Positions 1-8,885 are shown, counted from the stretch's first letter. The stretch: DNA of 64,000 nucleotides from Saccharothrix sp. NRRL B-16348 (GCF_001280085.1 NZ_LGED01000001.1:248001-312000); one strand, 5' to 3'. Translations and numbers: made by a program. The notes: generated from the letters alone by a model not told the origin.

Positions 1-431
1 GTGGTCGGCGCAGCCGTGTGAGCTGGGGGGATCGCGGCGGGTGGTGGTTCGACCACGGGCTGCTGGGTGGTCTCCGGCTGGGCCGCCGCCGGTGGAGTCT
101 CGTCCGGCAGCACGGTGACGCGCGCACGCATGTCGGGGTGCACCGAGCAGTAGTAGTCGTAGACGCCGGGCACGGTGAACGTGAAGCTCCACGACTGCCC
201 CTGCGCCAGCAGCGGCGACCGGAGCACGGCGGGCCCGGCCGTCGTGACCACGTCGTGCGGCGCCTGGTCCTGGTTGGTCCAGGTCACCGTCTCGCCGACG
301 CGCACCGTCATCTCACCGGGCTGGTAGGCGTACTGGGCGATGGGGATCTGGTGGCCTTGTGCGGCGGCAACGGCGACTTCCGCAGGAGCCGACAGGAACA
401 GCAGGAAAACGGCGGCGAGCAGGGCGCGCAT
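1..431 (-). CDS. Secreted cupredoxin (plastocyanin-like), 3' end outside window
   Basis: Reading from ATG 431 gives an N-terminal signal peptide (about residues 1-23, Leu/Phe/Ala-rich, ending near AVAA) followed by a cupredoxin fold. The type-1 copper ligands are visible: His in the APHDVV strand near residue 57, and the C-x2-H-x2-M loop YYCSVHPDM near residue 95. A Pro/Thr/Ala-rich tail then begins and runs off base 1, so the protein is incomplete here. It is the last visible gene of a minus-strand copper cluster, 57 nt after the larger cupredoxin that has the same core. A role in binding extracytoplasmic copper or in electron transfer follows from the fold. The tail may be a wall spacer or lead to a membrane anchor beyond the window. 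Confidence 0.85.
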   Translation of the reverse strand, partial: MRALLAAVFLLFLSAPAEVAVAAAQGHQIPIAQYAYQPGEMTVRVGETVTWTNQDQAPHDVVTTAGPAVLRSPLLAQGQSWSFTFTVPGVYDYYCSVHPDMRARVTVLPDETPPAAAQPETTQQPVVEPPPAAIPPAHTAAPT

Positions 432-488
432 GAGGTGGTCTCCCAGGAGCGGGGCGACCCGGGCGTCGTCGACCGGGTCGCCGGCTGA

Positions 489-1397
489 TCAGCAGGTCGC
501 TTGCGCGAACACCGGGTCGAGCATCTGCTCCAACATCACGGTGTGGGACTTGATGTACTGGTCGAACGCCAACGCGTCGTCGACCTGCTGCAACGGCGAC
601 GTCTCCAGGTGCGCCGCCTTGATGTGGGCGAGGAGCGGCGCGAGCACCTCACCGCTGAGCGCGCTGTTGAGCGCCGGGTCGAGCATCTGGCCCAGCAGCA
701 CGGTGTGCGACTTGACGTACTGGTCGAACGCCAGCGCGTCGGTCACCTGCTCCAACGGCGACCTCTCCAGGTGGGCCGCCTTCAGGTGCGCGATGAACGG
801 CTCCAGGGTCTCCTTCGGGACGCACGACGTCGGCGGCTGGCCCGTGGGCGGAGCCGTGGTCGTCGTGGTCGGGTGGGTCGTGGGGTGGCCGGTGGTGGGC
901 GGCGCGGTGGTCGTGGTCGTGCCGCCGGCGACGGTGACCGAGGCCTTCATGTCCGGGTGCACCGAGCAGTAGTACTGGTAGCTGCCCGCCTTGGTGAACG
1001 TGAACGTGTAGGACTGGCCCTTCTGCAGGGTGGGCGAGGTGAACTTCTCCGGGCCGGAGGTGACCACCACGTTGTGCGGCGCGGTGTCCTGGTTGGTCCA
1101 GGTCACGGTGTCGCCGACGGCGACGGTGAGCGCCGCCGGGCTGTAGGCGTAGCCGGAGATCGTCACCGACTTGGCGGACGCGGCGGCCGGGGCGGCGGCT
1201 TGCGGTGCCGCCGCGGCTGCGTGGTGGCCCGCCTGGGCGGCGAGGTCGACCTGGGCGGCGGGGGTGGTGCTCGGCGCCGACGTGCCGACGGCGGCCAGGC
1301 TGAACACCGCTCCGGCTATGCCGAGGGCGGCCAGGACGAGGGCGAACCGGCCGCCACGCCGTGGTTCCGTGCTGTCCACTGTGGACTCCTTCTTCAT
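489..1397 (-). CDS. Secreted cupredoxin with a duplicated C-terminal His-containing module
   Basis: 302 aa from ATG 1397, five bases after the copD stop, so probably translated by coupling. Domains in order: N-terminal membrane/signal segment (residues about 18-42), Ala-rich linker, cupredoxin (about 80-160; ligands in APHNVV and YYCSVHPDM), a Thr/Pro linker, then two tandem repeats of about 45 residues. Each repeat contains AAHLExSPLxQV and DALAFDQYxKSHTVxLxQMLDP. One Cys precedes the pair (SCVP) and one closes it (ATC), so a disulfide may clamp the module. The cupredoxin half is a known copper fold. I do not recognise the repeat; its conserved His and Met residues fit metal binding, which is inference. 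Confidence 0.85.
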   Translation of the reverse strand: MKKESTVDSTEPRRGGRFALVLAALGIAGAVFSLAAVGTSAPSTTPAAQVDLAAQAGHHAAAAAPQAAAPAAASAKSVTISGYAYSPAALTVAVGDTVTWTNQDTAPHNVVVTSGPEKFTSPTLQKGQSYTFTFTKAGSYQYYCSVHPDMKASVTVAGGTTTTTAPPTTGHPTTHPTTTTTAPPTGQPPTSCVPKETLEPFIAHLKAAHLERSPLEQVTDALAFDQYVKSHTVLLGQMLDPALNSALSGEVLAPLLAHIKAAHLETSPLQQVDDALAFDQYIKSHTVMLEQMLDPVFAQATC

Positions 1398-1402
1398 TCG
1401 GT

Positions 1403-2293
1403 TCACCGGCCTGGGCTGGCGGTGACGAGAAAGCCCGCCGCGCCGATCACGGCGATCGCGAGCACGGTCTCCAGGGCGACCGAGCGGGCGAACGGTGCGG
1501 CGGAGGTTGCGGTGGCGAGGCGGCGGTCGACCCACCTCTTGCTGACCAGACCCGCGGCGAGCAGCACGCCGAACAGGCCGAGCTTGATCGCCAGGATCCG
1601 GGCGTAGTCGGTGTCGAGGGTGAGGCCGTTGAGCCGCCACGCCAGCACGCCACCGGCCACGACCAGCGCGGACACCGAGCCGAGGGCCAGCTTCGAGTAG
1701 CGCGGCACGACCTCGGCGAGGGTGGCGAGGTCCCGGCGCGGCAGCACGCCGAGCAGCAGCAGCGCCAGTCCGCCGACCCACAGGCAGATCGCCGCGAGGT
1801 GCACCAGCACGGCCACCTGCGCCCACCAGCCGAGGTCGGGGGCGTGACCGGTCATGCCGCTGGTCCGCAGCACCCCGAACGCGACCGCGCCCGCGCCGAC
1901 CCGCCACGGCAACGACGTCACGGCGCGTTCGCCGCGGCGCAGCAGGTCGGCGAGCACGACGCCCGCCAGCACCCACAGCAGGCCGCGGGCCACCCACGCC
2001 CGCCCGAACGGGATGTCCAGGACGGGGAGCACGACGGCCAGGTCGACGTCCGCCGGCGCGACCTGGCCGATCCACGCGGCCTCCAGGAGCAGGCCGGCGA
2101 CGGTGCCGAGCAGGCCGAGCAGCCAGGCCGCGAGGAGCAGGCGGGCCGGGCGGCGCTCGTTCGCGCCGGCCGGCCAGAGGAACGCCAGGAACGCCGCGCC
2201 GCCGAAGAACAGGACGGTGCCGGTGTAGTCGACGACCCGGGCCAGGGTGAACCAGGACTTCGCGGCGTCGCCCGCCGCCAGCGCGAGGCTCAC
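1403..2293 (-). CDS. CopD-family copper resistance membrane protein
   Basis: 296 aa. The GTG start at 2293 overlaps the stop of the upstream gene in a GTGA tetranucleotide, which selects this start over longer in-frame extensions. The protein is almost entirely hydrophobic, with about eight membrane segments. The CopD-type part includes the segment GHAPDLGWWAQVAVLVHLAA with conserved His residues, then WVGGLALLL, and a C-terminal pair of helices. CopD proteins work with periplasmic or extracytoplasmic cupredoxin/CopC proteins in copper uptake or handling. Here the gene sits between a secreted Pro-rich protein and two cupredoxins on one strand, consistent with one operon. Import versus protection cannot be told from sequence. 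Confidence 0.82.
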   Translation of the reverse strand: MSLALAAGDAAKSWFTLARVVDYTGTVLFFGGAAFLAFLWPAGANERRPARLLLAAWLLGLLGTVAGLLLEAAWIGQVAPADVDLAVVLPVLDIPFGRAWVARGLLWVLAGVVLADLLRRGERAVTSLPWRVGAGAVAFGVLRTSGMTGHAPDLGWWAQVAVLVHLAAICLWVGGLALLLLGVLPRRDLATLAEVVPRYSKLALGSVSALVVAGGVLAWRLNGLTLDTDYARILAIKLGLFGVLLAAGLVSKRWVDRRLATATSAAPFARSVALETVLAIAVIGAAGFLVTASPGR

Positions 2294-3072
2294 GGCGTGC
2301 TCAGCAAGCCGACGACCCGACCGTCGCCCGGCTGGACGAGGAGGCCGCACCGGTCGCCGAGCAGGCCGTTGAGCTGCGCGTTGTTGGTGCCGGAGATCGG
2401 CAGCGCGCCGGTCGACGTGGCCGTGCCGACCACACCGGCGAGATCGGGCAGGCCGCCGACGCCGCCCACGGCCGTGCCGGGCTGGAGGCCGCCCGGCGCG
2501 CCGGTGGGGAGAACACCGGCGAGCGGACCGGTGAGCGGCGTCGGCGTGGCACCCCCGAGCAGGCCGCCGAGTGACCCGAGGGTGCCGGTCAGGGCGCCGA
2601 GCGCGCCGGTGTCGGTGAGCGCGGCGGTGTCGATGAGCAGCGGCAGCGCGCCGGTCAGGTCGGACACCAGCGGCAGGCCGTCGACCAGCGCGCCGAGCCC
2701 GGCCAGCAGGGCGCTGATCGCGTCCACGTCGCACGGCGGCTGGGTCGGCGGCTTGGTGATCGGCGGTGTCGTCGGCGGCGTGGTGGGGTCCGGGTGGTTC
2801 GGCTCTGGGTGGACGGGGTTGGGGTGGGTCGGGTCGGGGTGGACCGGCGGCACGGCGGTGCCCTGGTGCCGCTGCGGCTGTCCGACGTGGACGGCGGGTG
2901 GTGGGTCGGCCGGGTCGGCCGTGCCGGTCACGTGGTCCTGCGGCGGGTGGGCGGTCGACTGCTGGTCCGCCGCCACGGTCGGCGGGCGGCCCAGCCCGGA
3001 GGCGAAACCCAGGACGACGACCACCGTGCCGACCAGGCTCGCCGCGACCACCTGGTCCCTGTTGAACTTCAT
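2290..3072 (-). CDS. Secreted Pro/His-rich protein, unknown function, first gene of copper cluster
   Basis: 260 aa from ATG 3072, the first Met before the hydrophobic segment (residues about 9-30, signal peptide or anchor). Residues about 45-115 form a Pro/His/Asp/Thr-rich spacer with repeated HPDPTHPNP-type units. The C-terminal half is Gly/Leu-rich with a Cys near the spacer boundary and a second near the end (DRCGLL), and resembles the Gly/Leu/Thr-rich halves of other actinobacterial secreted proteins. No enzyme motif is visible. The stop overlaps the copD start (GTGA), so it is cotranslated with copD. The His-rich spacer could bind copper, but this is inference from context. Confidence 0.7.
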   Translation of the reverse strand: MKFNRDQVVAASLVGTVVVVLGFASGLGRPPTVAADQQSTAHPPQDHVTGTADPADPPPAVHVGQPQRHQGTAVPPVHPDPTHPNPVHPEPNHPDPTTPPTTPPITKPPTQPPCDVDAISALLAGLGALVDGLPLVSDLTGALPLLIDTAALTDTGALGALTGTLGSLGGLLGGATPTPLTGPLAGVLPTGAPGGLQPGTAVGGVGGLPDLAGVVGTATSTGALPISGTNNAQLNGLLGDRCGLLVQPGDGRVVGLLSTP

Positions 3073-3331
3073 CGCGATTCGCCCCCGAGTCCGGTTAATA
3101 ACCCGGAATGAGCGAATCAGTCGCACGTGAACGGGCGTGTCGTAATGGTCAAGCACCCGTTAAGTGGACCGCCACGAGATTCACCACAAGGAGGGAGAAC
3201 TAGGCAACACCACGTTAAATTGCGCCCACAACGAGCCTGTCACCTGCGCAAACGTTGTCGATCTTAGTCCGTTCAGGTGACAGGCCGCATCTATTCTTAA
3301 AATGGCTCGTTAATCAGGGTTCGCCATTTAC
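3073..3331. other. Intergenic region, comparatively AT-rich
   Basis: 259 bases between the end of the dynamin-like gene and the start of the copper cluster, both minus strand. It is visibly poorer in GC than its surroundings and should hold the promoter of the copper cluster. I see no clear operator or ORF. Confidence 0.5.
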
Positions 3332-5149
3332 TCAAACGCGGTCGCGCACCGCGCGGATGCGGGCCAGCAGTTCGTCGACCTTCGTCCGGCCCGCGGTGAG
3401 CTCGGCCAGTCGACGCGTCACGGTCTGCAACGCGCGGGTCCGTTCGCCGGCTTCCATCCGCAACGCCTTGTCGACCTCGCGCAGTTCCGCCTCGATCGCG
3501 TCGACCCGCTTGCCGAGGGCGTCGTCCAACGCCAGCGACAGCTGCTGCTCGGCCTCGATCAGCTGCTCCGCGACCAGCTGGTCCACGGTGGACCGCGCGT
3601 CCGCGATCGCGTCCGACAGCCACTGCTTGAGGTGCTGCTTGTCGGCCGAGTGCTTCCTGGTCCGCGCCATCCACCAGCCCGCGCCGAGACCGAGGGCGAT
3701 GGTCACCGGCAGCACGATCGGGTTCAGCGCCGCCACCCCGAGCCCGGCCAGCGGCAACGCGGCCAGCCGGCCCGCGCCCAACCCGCCGGACACGCCCATG
3801 AACACCAGCAGCTTGTCTTCCGCAGTCGGCGCGCGCTTCTCCGGGGGCCGCAGCACGACCGGCGGCGTCACGCCGCGCGCGAACTGACTCCGGATCACGG
3901 CCAGCTCCTCGGGCGAGAACAGGTCGGCCAACGCCGAGTCGGCCACGCGGGACAGCCGCACGCCCAACCCGGCGCTGATCCGCCCCGACACCACCTGCAA
4001 CGCCGTGTCGACCTCCTGCGGCAACGCCGCCAGCCGCTCCCGGTCGGCCGAGTCGATCGCCGTGCGGAACCACGTCTGCACGTCCCGCATCTGGCGGCTG
4101 ACCTCGTGCGCGCCCTCCACCCGCGCCCGCTGCACCTCGCCGCGCAGCCGCACCTGCCAGCTCCGCGTCGACGAACGGCGCTGCGAGTTCAGCTCGTCAC
4201 GCCGCCCGCGCAGCGTCTCGGCCTCCTCCTCGCCCGACGACAGCGCGCGCTTGTCCGCCTCGTTGCGCGCGATCAGCTCGTCCAGCACGGTCGCCAGCGC
4301 GCGCAGCCCGTTGGCCTCGCCGAGCATCGCCGCCCGGCCGACCACCAGCTCCTGCAACGCCTCCTGCAACGCCCCGATCCCGGACCGCTCGCGCAGCATC
4401 GCCCCCGCGTCCGGGTTCGGCGCCTTGGCCGCCAGCTCGAACATCCGCGACGACACCGGGTGGAACACCGCGCCGCGGAACCTCGGCGCGTGCTCGGCCA
4501 GCAACGCCTGGTCGGCCTCCAGCACCTGCCGCCAGCCCCGGTACTGGTCGACCTTGGTCAACGCGAACACCACGGTCTCGACCCGTTCGCCGACCGTGCG
4601 GAGGAAGTCCAGCTCACCGCGCGTGAACGGGGCCGAGGCGTCGACCACGAACAGCAGCGCGGTCGCCGTCGCGGCGGCTTCGGCGGCCAGCTCGCCGTGC
4701 ACGGAGTCGAGCCCGCCGACACCGGGGGTGTCCACCACGGACAGCCGTTCCAGCAGCGGGATGGGCGCCTCGACCTCGACGTACCGGGGCGGCAGCATGC
4801 CCTCGGGCAGCTCGTGCGCCGCCGACACCCAGTTCACGATCTCGGACCGCTCGAACGGCACCGGCGACATCGACCCGGCGTAGCAGGCGCGGGCCGACCA
4901 CTCCTCGCCGTGCCGGAACACCAGGTACGTCGCGGTGGCCACCTCGGCGTCCACCGGTGACAGGTTCGGCGTCGCCAGCAGGGCGTTGACCAGCGAGCTC
5001 TTGCCCCGGTTCGTCTCGCCGACGACCACCACCGACGCCGGGCCGGCCCGGCGGGTCTCCACGAACGACGCGGCCGACGGGTCGAGCGCGCGGACCAGGT
5101 TGGTGAGCTTCTCCCTGGTCTGCCGGACCGTCTGCGGCAGGCTGCTCAT
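3332..5149 (-). CDS. Dynamin-like GTPase, third gene of cassette
   Basis: 605 aa. ATG 5149 overlaps the GrpE-like stop (ATGA). GTPase motifs: P-loop GETNRGKSS (residues 44-52), G3 DTPG (140-143), G4 TKVD (198-201). After the G domain come long charged helices (about 290-440), then a hydrophobic Gly/Ala-rich segment (about 470-520) with two likely membrane-inserting helices, and a terminal coiled coil. This is the layout of bacterial dynamin-like proteins such as mycobacterial IniC/IniA and Streptomyces DynA/DynB, which bind and remodel membranes. With the two genes upstream it forms an overlapping operon. Assignment as the IniC-like partner is inference; membership in the dynamin superfamily is well supported. 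Confidence 0.88.
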   Translation of the reverse strand: MSSLPQTVRQTREKLTNLVRALDPSAASFVETRRAGPASVVVVGETNRGKSSLVNALLATPNLSPVDAEVATATYLVFRHGEEWSARACYAGSMSPVPFERSEIVNWVSAAHELPEGMLPPRYVEVEAPIPLLERLSVVDTPGVGGLDSVHGELAAEAAATATALLFVVDASAPFTRGELDFLRTVGERVETVVFALTKVDQYRGWRQVLEADQALLAEHAPRFRGAVFHPVSSRMFELAAKAPNPDAGAMLRERSGIGALQEALQELVVGRAAMLGEANGLRALATVLDELIARNEADKRALSSGEEEAETLRGRRDELNSQRRSSTRSWQVRLRGEVQRARVEGAHEVSRQMRDVQTWFRTAIDSADRERLAALPQEVDTALQVVSGRISAGLGVRLSRVADSALADLFSPEELAVIRSQFARGVTPPVVLRPPEKRAPTAEDKLLVFMGVSGGLGAGRLAALPLAGLGVAALNPIVLPVTIALGLGAGWWMARTRKHSADKQHLKQWLSDAIADARSTVDQLVAEQLIEAEQQLSLALDDALGKRVDAIEAELREVDKALRMEAGERTRALQTVTRRLAELTAGRTKVDELLARIRAVRDRV

Positions 5150-5523
5150 CGCGCGGTGTAGACGGTGACGATGGGCGCGCGCAGCGTCCGGCCGCGATCG
5201 GCGAAGCCGACCACCTCGGTCTCCGCCACCACGCCGTCCAGCGACGCGTCCGGTGTCGGCACGGTGCCGCCCGCCTCGTGCCGCGACGGGTCGAACCGCT
5301 CGCCGTCGGGCCGCACCGCGGTCACGCCGATCGCCGCCAGGCCCTCTTCGAGCCGTTCCACCACCCCGGCGCTGCGGGCGCGGTCGAGCGCGTACAGGCA
5401 CAGCTGCACCAACGCGCGCCGCTCGGCCAACGCCTGGTCCAGCAGCTCGTCGGCGATGGTCGTCTCCAGCGTCGTCTCCACAGCGTGGTCGGACGCCGTG
5501 CCGCCCTGTTCCGTTCCGCTCAT
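5146..5523 (-). CDS. Small GrpE-like protein between two dynamin-like GTPases
   Basis: 125 aa, starting at ATG 5523 within an ATGA overlap with the upstream GTPase stop and ending in an ATGA overlap with the next GTPase. The central helix (about 25-60) leads to the motif RFDPSRHEAGG (about 78-88) and a C-terminal beta-wing with VVGFADRGRTLRAP, closely matching the head and wing of the Hsp70 nucleotide exchange factor GrpE (FDPxxHEAV, LRPAxV). The long N-terminal dimer helix of true GrpE is absent, so it is a shortened version. Its place between two dynamin-like genes suggests a partner or regulator of the GTPases or of an Hsp70-like protein coded elsewhere. Confidence 0.75.
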   Translation of the reverse strand: MSGTEQGGTASDHAVETTLETTIADELLDQALAERRALVQLCLYALDRARSAGVVERLEEGLAAIGVTAVRPDGERFDPSRHEAGGTVPTPDASLDGVVAETEVVGFADRGRTLRAPIVTVYTAR

Positions 5524-7037
5524 CGCCGTCCCCGCAGTTGTTGCCAGATCAGGAAATAGGCCCGGTGCACCACGTGCGCCACCCGGCTCTGCGCGGGCGT
5601 GGCGCCGAACGACGCGAAGGAGCGCCACCAGCCCGCCCGTTCCAGCGCGTAGGCCAGGAGCTCCTGCGGCGGTCTGCCGCGCAGGCCGAGCTGCTCGGCG
5701 AGGTCCGGCGAGCTGCCGAACCGCAGCACCTCTTCCACCAGGTCGTTCGGCATCGCCACGGCGCCGGACGCGACCAGCGTCAACGCCTCCAGCAGCCGCA
5801 GCTGGTGCGCCTCGGGCTTGGCCAGCAGCACCTCGATCGCGTCGTGCACGCGCTGCCGCTCGTTCGGGTCGCCGGAGGCGGCGGCCAGCGACGTCACCGA
5901 CGCCAGCGCCGCGGCGGCCTTGATGCCGTCGGCCCGCGAGCGGAACACCGCGTTCAGCTTGGCCCGCACGCCGTCCAGCCCGGAGGCGTCGAGGAGCTTG
6001 CGGCGCAGCGCGCCCGCGGTGATGCCCGGCTCCGCGTCCACCGCTTCGAGCGCCTTGCGGACGCCGTAGAGGTCGAGCTTCTCCAGCAGCCGGGTGCGGG
6101 TGCCGACCGGCACGTCGCACTCCCAGCTCACGAACAGGTCGGCCGAGATCAGCATGGTCTCGCGGGTGGCGTCGTCCAGTTCGGCCAGCTTGCGCAGCGC
6201 GTCCGCGTCGGCCGAGGTGAAGCCGCCGGTCTCGGTCGACTCGGCGACCAGGCCGATCACCGGCAGCACGTCCGCGACCCGCGGCTTGAGGGTGAGCGCC
6301 TGCCGTTCGGCGAGCAGCACCGCCGCCTGCCACGTGTCGCCGTTCGCGCCCTCCACGGTCTCGGCGGCGATCGTGTCGGCCTTGTTGAGCACCGCGATCG
6401 CGTTGACCGGGCCCGCCTCGCGGCTCGCAGTCGCGGCGGTGAACGCGGCCAGCGCCTGCTGGTCGTCCGCGCGCACGCCCTGCGTGACCACGTACAGCAC
6501 CGCCTCCGCGCCGGCCACCGCGTTGCGCGACACCGGGTCCAGCTCGCCGCCGAGCAACGCCTCCGTGCGGGCGACCGACGCGGCGTCGAGCGAGCCGAGG
6601 CCGGGTGTGTCGATCACGGTCAGGTCCCGCAGCACCGCGTTGGTGAGGTACGCCTCGATGTGCGACACCCGCTCGATGTCCACGCCGAGGTCCGGCGGGA
6701 TCGAGCCGTTCGACTCGAACGGCAGCACCTGCTTGCGGCCGTCGGCGAACACCACCTCGATCCGGTCCACCGTGCCGTACTGGAAGCGGGTCACCAGCCG
6801 GGTGCACTCACCGACGTCCGTCGGCGCGACCCGCCGGCCGATCAAGGCGTTGACCAACGTCGACTTGCCGGACTTGATCCGGCCCGCGACGGCGACCTGC
6901 AAGGGCGCGGACAGCCGCCGCAGCACCTCGCCCAGCCCCGCCGCGGTCGCCGGGGAGACCTGCGGACGCAGGCCGACGCAGAGGTTCGCGACCGCCGCCG
7001 AGAGCGGACCGGCGAGCTGCTTGGCCTGCGTCGTCAC
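5520..7037 (-). CDS. Dynamin-like GTPase (IniA-type), first gene of cassette
   Basis: 505 aa from ATG 7037. GTPase motifs: P-loop GRIKSGKST (52-60), conserved Thr in APTDVGECT (71-79), G3 DTPGLGS (143-149), G4 LNKAD (about 217-221). The P-loop form GxxKSGKST is typical of the IniA/dynamin family. Helical C-terminal part without an obvious long membrane segment, unlike the downstream GTPase, so the two may form a heteromer with the partner supplying membrane insertion. Mycobacterial IniA and IniC are induced by cell-wall inhibitors; similar induction here is inference. The gene overlaps the GrpE-like gene by ATGA, which implies coupled translation and fixed ratios of all three products. Confidence 0.85.
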   Translation of the reverse strand: MTTQAKQLAGPLSAAVANLCVGLRPQVSPATAAGLGEVLRRLSAPLQVAVAGRIKSGKSTLVNALIGRRVAPTDVGECTRLVTRFQYGTVDRIEVVFADGRKQVLPFESNGSIPPDLGVDIERVSHIEAYLTNAVLRDLTVIDTPGLGSLDAASVARTEALLGGELDPVSRNAVAGAEAVLYVVTQGVRADDQQALAAFTAATASREAGPVNAIAVLNKADTIAAETVEGANGDTWQAAVLLAERQALTLKPRVADVLPVIGLVAESTETGGFTSADADALRKLAELDDATRETMLISADLFVSWECDVPVGTRTRLLEKLDLYGVRKALEAVDAEPGITAGALRRKLLDASGLDGVRAKLNAVFRSRADGIKAAAALASVTSLAAASGDPNERQRVHDAIEVLLAKPEAHQLRLLEALTLVASGAVAMPNDLVEEVLRFGSSPDLAEQLGLRGRPPQELLAYALERAGWWRSFASFGATPAQSRVAHVVHRAYFLIWQQLRGRR

Positions 7038-7123
7038 GCCGGAGATCGTGCCACGTCGGGGTGACGCGCGGTTTGCGAACTCGGCGACCGGGGTATTTCC
7101 GCGACCGACGAGGGAGGTCGCCC

Positions 7124-7612
7124 ATGGAACAGGGATATGCGGTGTTCCTGCTGCTCGGCGTGGTGCTGGTGCTGATCGACGGCCAACTCATCTACCGCAG
7201 CGGCAAGGGGTACATGAGCCGGGCGTACGGGGACCCGGAAGCGGCCAAGTCGATGACCCGCCTGGCGACCGTGCTGTTCCACCTCGTGGTGCTCGGGATG
7301 CTGGCCATCGTGTCGATCATCACGGTGAACACCGGCGACCCGGTCAAGGACGTCGTGGTGAAGCTCGGCGTCATGCTCCTGATCCTGGCGCTGGTGCACG
7401 CGGTGACCATGATGATCCTGGGCCGCATCCGCGACCGGCAGCTCCAGCAGCAGCTGGCCGACGAGATGGCCGAGGAGCACCGCCAGTACGAGCAGCAGCG
7501 GACCGTGCCGCCGCAGACGCGCGTCGAACCCGTGCACGGCGCGCCCGCGCCGCGGGTGGCGGAGGCGGTCGAGGACAAGATCGACCCGACGCAGATCAAG
7601 ACCACCAGGTAG
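7124..7612 (+). CDS. Small three-helix membrane protein, unknown function
   Basis: 162 aa from ATG 7124, chosen because AGGGAGG (7111-7117) sits at suitable spacing. Three likely membrane helices at about residues 5-22, 46-68 and 76-98, followed by a charged tail of about 60 residues rich in Gln, Glu and Pro. No catalytic motif. It is divergent from the dynamin cassette (86 bases apart) and lies upstream of a two-component system, but that system has its own promoter, so a functional link is not shown. Confidence 0.72.
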   Translation: MEQGYAVFLLLGVVLVLIDGQLIYRSGKGYMSRAYGDPEAAKSMTRLATVLFHLVVLGMLAIVSIITVNTGDPVKDVVVKLGVMLLILALVHAVTMMILGRIRDRQLQQQLADEMAEEHRQYEQQRTVPPQTRVEPVHGAPAPRVAEAVEDKIDPTQIKTTR

Positions 7613-7688
7613 GCGCGGACGTTCATCCGCCTGTGGGACTAGGCGAGCGTCAACCCGTGGCGCGACGCGCGGCGCTCTAACCGGTATC

Positions 7689-7694
7689 TAACCT
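7689..7694 (+). promoter_or_regulatory. Leaderless -10 element TAACCT
   Basis: Ends 6 nt before GTG 7701; no Shine-Dalgarno precedes the start. Supports GTG 7701 as both transcript and protein start of the histidine kinase. Confidence 0.55.
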
Positions 7695-7700
7695 GGTCAC

Positions 7701-8885
7701 GTGCGGCGGCTGAGCCTGTGGATGCGAGCGCACCCGGTCTTCGGGGATTCCCTGATGGCCGGGTTGCTGCTCGTGTTCGAGCTCGGCGTGCTGGCCGCGA
7801 ACCAAGCGGGCGTGGCGCCCTCCACGTTGCTGTTCGTCGGCGCGCTGATGATCGTGCCGGTGGTGTTCCGCCGGCAGTACCCGCTCGGCTCGTCCTACGT
7901 GATCCTGTTCGGCGGGGCCGTCCAACTGCTCACCCACGGCGACCTCTCCACCGGGCTGCCGATCCGGTTCGCGGACTTCTCGCTGGCGATCGCGCTGTAC
8001 ACGATCGTCGCGTACGTCGGCAGGCGGCAGGGCCTGCTGTACGCGATCTGGCTGGCCATCGGCACGTTCGTGTGGGCGTTGTGGCCCATGGGAGCGGGGG
8101 TCGAGGCCGCGTTCATGGTGTTCGTGATCGCGGTGGTGTTCGGGTTCAGCTGGGCGATGGGCGAGTTCGTCGGCGCCCGCCGCGCCTACAACCGGGAGCT
8201 GGAGCAGCGGCTCAAGCTGCTGGAGACCGAACGCGACCAGCAGGCGCGGATCGCGGTCGGCGAGGAGCGGTCGCGGATCGCGCGCGAGCTGCACGACGTG
8301 GTCGCGCACGCGGTGAGCGTGATGGTGGTGCAGGCCGACGGCGCGAGCTACGCGATCAAGACCAACCCGGACCTGGCCGAAGCCGCCGTGCGGACCATCG
8401 CCGAGACCGGGCGGCAGGCGTTGACCGAGCTGCGGCGGCTGCTGGGCGTGCTGCGGTCGGAGGACCAGTCCGGCACGCAGTGGGTGCCCCAGCCGGACGC
8501 GGGCGACCTGCACGAACTGGCCGAGAACTGCCGGGCCGCCGGGCTGCCCGTCCGGCTGGAGACGCTGGGCGACCTGTCCGCGCTGCCCGCGGGCCTGGGT
8601 CTCGGCGTCTACCGGATCGTGCAGGAGGCGCTGACGAACACGTTGAAGCACGCGGGCGCGGGCGCCTCGGCCGTGGTCCGCGTCACCCAGGCGGGTGATC
8701 AGGTGGAGGTGGAGGTGGCCGACGACGGGTTCGGCACGCCGCACGACCTGGTCGCCGTGTCCGGCGGCAACGGCCTGATCGGCATGCGCGAGCGCGCCGG
8801 CGTGCTCGGCGGCACGTTGGAGGCGGGCCCCAACCCCGGCGGCGGGTGGCGGGTCCGGGCCGTGCTGCCGCTGGTCCCGTCGTAG
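7701..8885 (+). CDS. Sensor histidine kinase, NarL/DesK (HisKA_3) type
   Basis: 394 aa. The N-terminal half holds about five to six membrane helices (residues about 15-155) and no large extracytoplasmic domain, so the signal is probably sensed in or at the membrane. A coiled linker (160-185) leads to the HisKA_3 dimerisation motif IARELHDVVAHAVSVM with phospho-acceptor His198, then the HATPase_c domain: VQEALTNTLKHA (N box), DDGFG and GLIGMRERA (G boxes). The partner response regulator starts 34 bases after the stop. The sequence resembles sensors paired with LuxR-type regulators in actinomycetes. The signal and targets are not visible. Confidence 0.92.
   Translation: MRRLSLWMRAHPVFGDSLMAGLLLVFELGVLAANQAGVAPSTLLFVGALMIVPVVFRRQYPLGSSYVILFGGAVQLLTHGDLSTGLPIRFADFSLAIALYTIVAYVGRRQGLLYAIWLAIGTFVWALWPMGAGVEAAFMVFVIAVVFGFSWAMGEFVGARRAYNRELEQRLKLLETERDQQARIAVGEERSRIARELHDVVAHAVSVMVVQADGASYAIKTNPDLAEAAVRTIAETGRQALTELRRLLGVLRSEDQSGTQWVPQPDAGDLHELAENCRAAGLPVRLETLGDLSALPAGLGLGVYRIVQEALTNTLKHAGAGASAVVRVTQAGDQVEVEVADDGFGTPHDLVAVSGGNGLIGMRERAGVLGGTLEAGPNPGGGWRVRAVLPLVPS

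Noticed and set aside
1361..3130. 589-aa plus-strand frame opposite copD and its neighbours
   Set aside because: No motif; the minus-strand genes are coupled by overlaps and have recognisable domains.
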